Below, piece after piece: positions 57,530 to 64,000 of a stretch of DNA of 64,000 nt. Positions within the stretch are counted from its first letter, which is position 1, and every line of letters starts with the position of its first letter. The stretch spans positions 4,712,001 through 4,776,000 of the forward strand of contig CM074695.1 in the NCBI GenBank assembly GCA_037367355.1, read 5' to 3'. Under the pieces are notes generated by a model, which worked only from the letters and a program-made list of their open reading frames with translations, was not told where the DNA came from and did no database searches. This DNA is from Neoscytalidium dimidiatum. Taxonomy: Eukaryota; Ascomycota; Dothideomycetes; Botryosphaeriales; Botryosphaeriaceae. Both the position numbers and the translations under genes were made by a program.

Positions 57530-58537
57530 ATGAGTCGTCAAAATATCGAGTTCAAGACCCTGGACGGCCTGGTGTTGCGGGGATGGCTCTACCCTACCGA
57601 TACCCGGAGCCCCGGCATCGTCATTGCCCCCGGAGTAAGCACTCCCGCATGCTCCGATCAGAATGCCTGATTTGACTAATTTGACTGGACATCTACAGTT
57701 TAACTGCGTTAAAGAAATGTTCGTACCGGACGTGGCCGAGACATTCCAAAAGGCTGGTATCAACGCCCTAGTGTACGATCAACGCACGCTGGGAGACAGC
57801 GACGGAGTCCCGCGGAATGATATCGACCCACTGCAGCAGGTATCTGACTACTCCGATGCCCTCTCATTCCTCAGGACACAGCCGTCTGTTCATGAGGATC
57901 GGGTTGCATTCTGGGGCATGTCCGTTTCAGCCAGCGTGGCGTTATGCGCCGCCGCCTTTGACAAGCGTGCCAAAGCTTGCGTAGCCATCTGTCCTATGCT
58001 CAACCTGGAGCCTCCATCAGACAGGCTGCTTGGAGTTCTCGCCAAGTGTATGCAGGATCGTCAGTCGCAGACTATTGGAGGCAACGGTCCTACCTACATC
58101 CCGTTGCTTGACAAGGATGGCCGCAACCCTGCCGGTTTGGGATTTCAGACGGGCCCTGATGAACTCGCTTTTATGACAAGCGCAAAACAGCATGGCGCGC
58201 CTAATTATGAAAACAGGACGACACTACAGGTAAGGCCTTCCAGCGTATGTAATGGAAGCGGGCTAATGTCTCGTAGACATACTACAAGCTCCTCACGTGG
58301 AAGCCACATAGAATCATGGAATATCTTAGCGAAACGGCCACAATGATGATCATCCCCGAACTTGATAAGATTTCCCCTCCAGAAGAGCAAATTTCTCTCT
58401 TCCAGAAGCTCCCAGAACCGAAGCTGAGTCAGATTGTGCTCGGTAAGGGCCACCTGGATGTCCTTAGCGGCGAACAATTCACACCATTGATGGCGATGCA
58501 GGTAGAATGGCTGCAAGAATGCTGGAACAGGGTGTAG
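57530..58537 (+). CDS. Alpha/beta-hydrolase, fungal polyketide-transferase (Fma-AT-like) type
   Basis: Predicted 298 aa in three exons (57530-57634, 57699-58229, 58277-58537). The pattern FKTLDGLVLRGWLYP, then IVIAPGFNCVKEM, LVYDQRTLGDSDGVPRNDID and the nucleophile elbow FWGMSVSASVA (Ser in GxSxS) is that of the fungal DltD/af380-like family. Its known member Fma-AT transfers a polyketide chain from an HR-PKS to a terpene alcohol in fumagillin biosynthesis; others hydrolyse chains from HR-PKSs. The catalytic Asp is probably in MMIIPELDKISPP and the His in LGKGHLDVLSG, both present. It shares a promoter with PKS3, so release or transfer of the PKS3 product is the likely job. Confidence 0.88.
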
Positions 58538-58938
58538 CACAGAGTAACATTAATTTAATCCGTCATCACTTCGCTCTATAGCAGCTGAAGGAAGATCAAC
58601 CTTGGCCCATGAGTTTTTCATTTTATCTTTGCAGTGGCAGTCTTCTCGTCGGGTTCGAAATGCAATCGTAAAACACCAGCACCACTTTTACTTTCTTACA
58701 TCATTCAAAAAAAAAAAAAAACTTTCTTCTGTTCAAATGAATTTACAATAACATAATCACGATCTACTAAGCAATAGCATCACCTGAAATTTTATACTTG
58801 CTCCTACCATTGCAAAATTCACAAAACGAACCTCGCTCTCCAAGCAGCCCCAGTTCTCACACCTCATCTTCTCTCAGCAAAATCCATATGGTGTAAGATC
58901 GTTCACGAGGATCCAATACTAAGACAGCATGCTTTCTC
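58538..58938. other. Intergenic region between convergent genes
   Basis: About 400 bp, AT-rich, with a poly-A run near 58709-58722. Nothing recognised. Confidence 0.5.
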
Positions 58939-60593
58939 TTAGTCAATCACAATCCGCACTCCTTTGCTTCCTTTCCTGGCTTTTGGCGCGAACATGTCCC
59001 TCGACATTTCGACGTCCCGCTCTTTGACCGTATCGTACAAGCGCGCGGTGGCCGCAAGAGGGCTCCTGAAGAAACTGGCGATCGCAATGTAGATCTCGGC
59101 ATAGGCGAGCTGCATACCGGTGCAATTGCGGGTGCCACGGCCAAAGCTGACCATGTAGCGGCGGAGTAGCCTTCCGTCAGGAGCGCGCGGCGACGGCCCC
59201 AGCCAACGGTCGGGCAGGAAGGAAAACGAGTCGGGGAAGATACTCTCGTCATGCGAAACAGCATAGTTGTCCATGCTCACCATGGTGCCGGGGGGGATCG
59301 TCCATTCGTGGTACTGCAGCGCGCCCCCGGGCCAGGCACGCGGCATCCGCGAGCTCGGGCCGTATGATAGGCGTAGCGCCTCCTCCACGCAGGCGTTGAG
59401 GAAAGGTAGCTGTTCGAGAACCGTCCAGCTTGGCATATCAGCAGGATCGGGAATGGCAGAGTGAAGTTCGGCTCTAAGCCTTTCGAATATGGACGCGTTC
59501 GACAGAATGTGGAAACAGGCGATGCTAATAGCACGGCCGGTCGACTCGCTGCCTGCGCCAAGGATGCTGATACCCTCATGGAGCAGCCGGGTCAAACTTT
59601 TCTCAGATGCAGGTAAGTCGGAGCGGAGAAGAGAGGGGAACACGCCGTCGCCTGTCTTTTCGCCTCGCTGTTCGGCTGCTATAACTTCTTGAATGTTGGA
59701 TTTCAGGTCCTGGAAATGGTCAGACGGGCCTTTCATTTTAGGGAGAGCGAGAACTTGGTACAGCTGTGAAGTCGACGATTGACGCAACTTGTGGGGATAG
59801 TGTCTTGACGACTCTGTCCGGAAGACTTTGGGTGAACTTTGCAAAGTAGGGTATGTAGGTGAGCAAATGAACAGCTTCAGCCATGTCTCCAAAACATCGA
59901 TTGAGTTCGGAGTCAAACTCAGGAGTGTCAAGGAAGGAGGACGCCCGGTCGAAAGCAAAGCTGACAACCACGTCGGAGGCGAGGCAGCCCCACATCTTAG
60001 ACAAGCTGAGTATTCTGCCTGTACCTTTGTATTCCTTTTCAAGTCGCTGCAAGGTTTTGTCCACGAGCTTCTGGATCTCTGGGCCGAAATCCGCAACTTT
60101 GCGTTTTGAGAATGAAGGGTTAAGGGCGCCGCGGCGCATCCGATGGAGGGCGTGCTCAACAGTTGAGTTGGCCGAAGATGCATTCGAGAAGCGGTCTCTG
60201 AGGTAGTGAGGCTTCTCGACTGGTCGTGATGGAGAGAAGAAGTATTCATGGTATTCGGAGTCCTGAATGTGAATCTCATCAGGATTGATCCTCACGATAG
60301 GCCCTGCATATTTGGATCATCAGCCGCCGGAACGCATCACTTAGCATCCGAGATGGGTTGATGAACACGCACAACATACCGTACTGTTCGTGCCACCTGC
60401 GGTACTCCCAAACAAATTGTCCTCCTTCCTTATGAAACATGTTGAAGTAAATTTCCACCAGATGAGTAGCAGCTGCAAGCTTAGGGCCGGGGAACCTGGC
60501 GAGAGGGTGGAAGTAGAGACGGTAGATGACTCGGAAGGCCGCAGAAACGATAAAAATGAGTGCTACAAGGCCAAAGAGCTGAATTATCTCCAT
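58939..60593 (-). CDS. Cytochrome P450 monooxygenase
   Basis: Predicted 508 aa in three exons: 60593-60380, 60303-59762 and 59709-58939. The second intron (GTACCA...TTCCAG) was chosen because it joins IVDFTA to DLKSNIQEV in frame. The N-terminus is a membrane anchor (IQLFGLVALIFIVSAAFRVI) followed by the proline-rich hinge HPLARFPGP. I-helix GAGSEST near residue 307, ExxR in EEALRLS, PERF-like region FLPDRWLG, heme motif FGRGTRNCTG (Cys ligand near residue 444). It resembles the trichodiene-oxygenase-like P450s frequent in fungal clusters. It shares a 223-bp promoter with the second FSH1 hydrolase. The substrate is presumably a cluster polyketide. Confidence 0.93.
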
Positions 60594-60816
60594 GGTGTCG
60601 GTATTTTGGAATGCTTGGGTGGGACGAAGACAAAGAAGAAGGGCTTTAAATATTAAGTCTCCCGTCGGACTTCGGACAATCGCCGAGGAAGTAGCAAGGT
60701 ACATCGTGCCGACTGGAAAGGAAAGTAAACGCTACCTTTTAGACAATGTCTACTTAAGATGCACTCTCTGCATTCCACGTCATCGATTTCGGCAGCTTTT
60801 CACCGGCGACATCAAA
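60594..60816. promoter_or_regulatory. Divergent promoter, P450 / FSH1 hydrolase
   Basis: A compact 223-bp bidirectional spacer that includes the direct-repeat element at 60666-60677. Confidence 0.5.
60666..60677 (+). promoter_or_regulatory. Candidate regulator site CGGACTTCGGAC
   Basis: A direct repeat of CGGAC with a TT spacer, 73 bp upstream of the P450 start and about 140 bp upstream of the FSH1 start. The identical 12-mer occurs on the other strand at 41766-41777. Confidence 0.45.
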
Positions 60817-61701
60817 ATGACCATTCGGGTTCTCTGTCTCCATGGCATGGGTGTCAATGCCAACATCTTTGCAGCTCAGACGGGTAAGATGGAATCTAAC
60901 GTCTCCCCAAAAACGATTCCTAAGAATTACTGTACAGCATATTTCCGCACCATGCTGCCTTCCAGCTACGAATTTGTGTTCCTACCAGCAACGCAGCCCG
61001 GCGAAGCCGCTGCAGGGATCGCAGAATTCTACCCTGGCCCGTACAGGTGCTGGTACGACACCCCCACGACAGTCAACATCGAAAAAGCGCAAGGAGCCGT
61101 GCTCAACTATGTGCGGAAAGCCGGTCCCTTCGACGGAGTTATCGGCTTCAGCCAAGGCGCAGCGCTCGCGGCGTCGATCTTACTGCGTTGTCAAGCGCAC
61201 GGAGAAATCCCGCCTTTCAAATTCGCCGTATTCATGGGCTCCGCGCTGCCATTCTCGGAGTCAACAGAGCACGGAATTGACTTGCGAGTCCCGTTTGGAG
61301 CTGTCGTCACGAGGCCGACCACCACTACCAGCATACCCGAGCATCTCCTGGATGGACCGACGCCCGATGATAGCAGGGCCAGCGTCACAGAGCGATTCAA
61401 ATCCAGCCGTGGAGAAGAGGAGTTCTATCAGATGTACCACCCTCTCGTAGACCAGGTCCGGATTGAAATTCCGACAGTACATGTCATCGGCGCCAGGGAT
61501 AAATGGCGGGCACAGTCTCGCGACTTGGTCGGCTTGTGCATCAAGGAAATGGCGATGATTCTTGAGCACCCACTTGGACACGAGATGCCGCCAAGAACCA
61601 TGGCGGAAGATCTGTGTGATCTCATAGAAGCGGCAGCTGCAGCTGCAATCGCATCGTCCGACTCGTGCGCTGCCGAAGTGTCTAAGAGTGGAGGGTTGTG
61701 A
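60817..61701 (+). CDS. FSH1-family serine hydrolase, second copy
   Basis: Predicted 276 aa; one 54-nt intron at 60884-60937, whose removal restores the family spacing (ANIFAAQTAYFRTML). Signature start RVLCLHGMGVNANIF, FVFLPATQPGEAA, nucleophile elbow VIGFSQGAALAAS, Asp in VIGARDKWR, and a His near LEHPLGHEMPP. It is clearly paralogous to, but quite diverged from, the hydrolase at 17853-18605, so this is not a recent local duplication. Such enzymes can offload or edit polyketide chains. Neither PKS1 nor PKS3 has its own release domain, so each of the two hydrolases may serve a different PKS. Confidence 0.9.
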   Translation: MTIRVLCLHGMGVNANIFAAQTGKMESNVSPKTIPKNYCTAYFRTMLPSSYEFVFLPATQPGEAAAGIAEFYPGPYRCWYDTPTTVNIEKAQGAVLNYVRKAGPFDGVIGFSQGAALAASILLRCQAHGEIPPFKFAVFMGSALPFSESTEHGIDLRVPFGAVVTRPTTTTSIPEHLLDGPTPDDSRASVTERFKSSRGEEEFYQMYHPLVDQVRIEIPTVHVIGARDKWRAQSRDLVGLCIKEMAMILEHPLGHEMPPRTMAEDLCDLIEAAAAAAIASSDSCAAEVSKSGGL

Positions 61702-62236
61702 GTTTGCGCGGCGGAGTTCCGTCACGGGATGGAGCGGGTCTTGGATAGCCCGAGGAGAAACTCCGAGCTCCAGCCAGTACTGAATTTGATTGGAAGGATT
61801 CAAGATATCTCAAACTCCTGCCAATCTAAGATGAGCTCTTATCTTCGTCTCGGGGGAAAGTGACCTAGATTGCAATATGTTGAGCTTTCTTCATAGGCGC
61901 CTTGGTCTTTGACAACAAATTTATCAGTCTTCGCGAATGGTTCTTCACATATCACGTTACAACTTCTAGCGCAATGGATAGCGGGCTGTGAGCCGTTGTC
62001 TTCGTACTGTCAGAGAAATTTATTGTGAGTTGCTAAATACTGAAGAACAGGATGGCGGACGTCATGTCGTGTCACGCTTAACATGCATCCGTCATCCACC
62101 GTCACTGCCAATGATGGACAATGACGGCGGATGGATGACGGACGCTTTTTTCAACACGTGACTGACGTTCGCCACCCTACGGTAGAATTTGAGACCCGGC
62201 CGATACAGCTGGGTCAGTTTGGTTCAAACTTGATCC
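61702..62236. repeat. Intergenic region with imperfect inverted repeat
   Basis: About 535 bp between convergent genes. It contains a hairpin-forming repeat: left arm 62088-62104 (TCCGTCATCCACCGTCA) and right arm 62122-62142, which matches the reverse complement apart from a few inserted or changed bases, with a 17-nt loop. It may be a terminator structure or the remnant of a small element. Confidence 0.5.
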
Positions 62237-63380
62237 CTATACACCAAAGGTCTTTAGCATTTTCACTGTATCCACCACACACTTCCGCAGCGGCGTAAAA
62301 TCTGTCCCCAGGATTTCTCGCGCTCTCGCGTAATCAACCTTGTAGACGCCACCCGCTGGATACCCGACGCTGTCCCACTGCTCCCTCGGCGGCAGACGAT
62401 GCCTGAACTCCGGGAACTCGTCGTACATGATCTCGATGATTTCTTTATTCGAAAACTGCTCCGACGATGTGAAGAAGATGCGCTCGCCCGCCGCCGAGGG
62501 ATCTTCCATCGCTTTCACGTGACCCAACGCCAGATCGCGCACGTCTATCCACGAATAGAAAGTCGTTGGTAGGAGCATTCCTTGGAGAAATGCGACGAAG
62601 CGCCTATTGGAGTTGTTCAGTGCGTCGAGTCCAGAGAGATAGTGGACGACGGGCCCAAAGACGAAAGGCGGGCATAGCGTTGTCAGCTCAAACCCAGGCC
62701 GCTTACGCGCGACAAAGTCCCAGGCCGCACGCTCTGCGAACGTCTTGCTACCACGGTATCCCGCCACGGCATCTGTTAGTGCTTCCTCGTGTGTGATTGG
62801 GTTCCAGTCGGTGCTGTTGTACGTATGCGACGGTCGGTCACCCTTGGACAGGTCAATCATAGCCGCCAGCGAGGACAGCACGACCACGCGCACGACGCTA
62901 GGCGCGAAGGTTGCAACGGACGAGAGCAATCCGACCGTCCCATTGATTGCAGGGTCGAGCACTTCACGCTGCACGTCTGTGATGCTGAGACAGAGAGGAC
63001 TGGCGGTGTGGATCACGGAGTCGAAAGGCGGGTCTGACTGCACTGCGGCGTCGAAGCAGCCAGGCACGGCAATGTCTGGGACGATGGCGAAGTCAAGCCT
63101 GTCTTTCGTGAAACCAGGGTGTGCCTCTTTGATCTTATTCGCCTTTTCCTGATTACGGACTGTCGTCACGACCGAGTGGCTATTGAATCGGAAGGCTTGT
63201 GTCAGCAGCATTGTACCGATGCTCTGTATTTCTGAGCAGACGACCCACCCGCGCTCGAGCAAGGCGTCGAGAACATGTGCAGCGATGAAGCTGCCAAATT
63301 GATATCAGTATGAATGCTTGCATTCTTTCGGCACATTTCGTATGGACTCACCCGCTTCCACCGGTCAAAAGAACGTGCAT
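62237..63380 (-). CDS. Extended SDR reductase (dihydroflavonol/cinnamoyl-CoA reductase-like)
   Basis: Predicted 337 aa in three exons: 63380-63352, 63290-63249 and 63179-62237. The first tiny exon supplies MHVLLTGGSG, which with the second gives the Rossmann motif GGSGFIAAHV. The 69-nt second intron is a multiple of three and could be missed, but removing it gives the family's LLERGHSVVTTVRNQEK. The catalytic Tyr and Lys are in GYRGSKTFAE (YxxxK). The C-terminal half has SWIDVRDLALGHVKAME and VDYARAREILG. It is an NADPH-dependent ketone/aldehyde reductase of the ketoreductase/Gre2 type. At the right edge of the cluster it could reduce the aldehyde left by an R domain or a side-chain ketone; this is inference. 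Confidence 0.9.
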
Positions 63381-64000
63381 GTTGAGCGCTTGATGTCGAA
63401 GATGGACCTGACGAGAACGCCGTGGCCTCTTCTTCTTCTTGTTTGGTTTTGAAGCCTTGCTGCTGTATGGTTTTAGTAAGTGCGCTTTCGGACCAAAGAT
63501 TAAGCCTTTGTAAGTCCGAAGGAGTAATAAATCCTCCGTATACTTTATATTACTCTTCCATGTAGTATAACTAACATAGTCATCTGTATGCACAACCTCT
63601 TGACTTATTCCATAACTGATCTTTAAATAAAGAGATATAACATTCTACTTAGATATTTAAGATAAACCAAATTCATGACAGCTGTAGCATGCGGCAGGCG
63701 ATCGCGGACTATTACGTAGTATTAAAGCTGGAGCTAAGAGGAGCAACTGGAGTTCTGTCTACGAAATTAGAAGTGCGCAGCTACAGCACTTAAGAATATC
63801 GCTTACATTCGCTAAAGCCGAATATACTTATAGGATAGATTAAGGGAAAGTTCAGAGACGCCTCTTTCATTGCGGAATTGTTTGATCCAACGTCAGCTCT
63901 CTCTCTCAACCTACCTAGCGAATGTCCTAATGTCTCCGATCGATCAACCGGTCATTCCCTAGAGACTCTACCGTGTTTAGTAGATATGCCAATAGGCTTA
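63381..64000. other. Right-end intergenic region
   Basis: About 620 bp, AT-rich in its first 280 bp. It holds the presumed promoter of the SDR gene, with TCGGAC at about 63489 and GTCCGAAG at about 63513. No gene recognised up to the window edge. Confidence 0.5.

Noticed and set aside
1..64000. CRISPR arrays, rRNA genes, prophage-like or bacterial operon features
   Set aside because: None seen; the sequence is intron-rich fungal DNA and no spaced identical repeats or rRNA motifs were found.

Overview
The window is genomic DNA of a filamentous ascomycete (Pezizomycotina). Genes are broken by 45-75 nt GT-AG introns, several use divergent promoters, and a long AT-rich block looks RIP-mutated. 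Gene models were spliced by hand. Exon phases close to whole codons in every model, except where a break is noted. No database search was possible, so family names rest on motif recognition.

Layout. 1-15 kb is flanking DNA: the 3' part of an MDR oxidoreductase, an amino-acid permease, an unrecognised protein, a serine-hydrolase-like protein that has lost its catalytic His, and a GMC oxidoreductase with one in-frame stop. A 4.3 kb gene-poor stretch follows. From 15.3 to 63.4 kb lies a large polyketide cluster: Zn2Cys6 regulator, FSH1 hydrolase, DUF2306-like membrane protein, AT-rich repeat island (20.4-22.35 kb), PKS1 (minus), PKS2 (plus, divergent), HXXXD acyltransferase, FAD-monooxygenase/MFS fusion, a small unknown protein, a trans-ER-like MDR enzyme, highly reducing PKS3, an alpha/beta-hydrolase of the fungal polyketide-transferase type, a P450, a second FSH1 hydrolase and an SDR reductase. 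An NR-PKS with a reductive-release domain, an HR-PKS, an FAD monooxygenase and an acyltransferase together resemble the gene set of azaphilone-type clusters. The product is inferred, not shown.

Central observation. PKS1 and PKS2 are reciprocal chimeras. PKS1 reads SAT-KS-AT-PT-ACP (non-reducing type) followed by the C-lobe of a DH, then MT-ER-KR-ACP (highly reducing type). PKS2 reads KS-AT-DH N-lobe (highly reducing type) followed by CMeT-R (non-reducing type) and has no ACP. The genes are head to head. One inversion of about 9.1 kb, with breakpoints near 28.0-28.2 kb and 37.15-37.21 kb, explains both: flipping that segment would give one canonical NR-PKS (SAT-KS-AT-PT-ACP-CMeT-R, about 2,520 aa) and one canonical HR-PKS (KS-AT-DH-MT-ER-KR-ACP, about 2,545 aa). 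Both junctions are in frame. This is either a real rearrangement that created two new megasynthases, or an assembly inversion; reads spanning the junctions would decide.

Other points: a monooxygenase and a transporter encoded in one open frame, and a direct-repeat motif (CGGASTTCGGAS) shared by three cluster promoters that may be the regulator's site.
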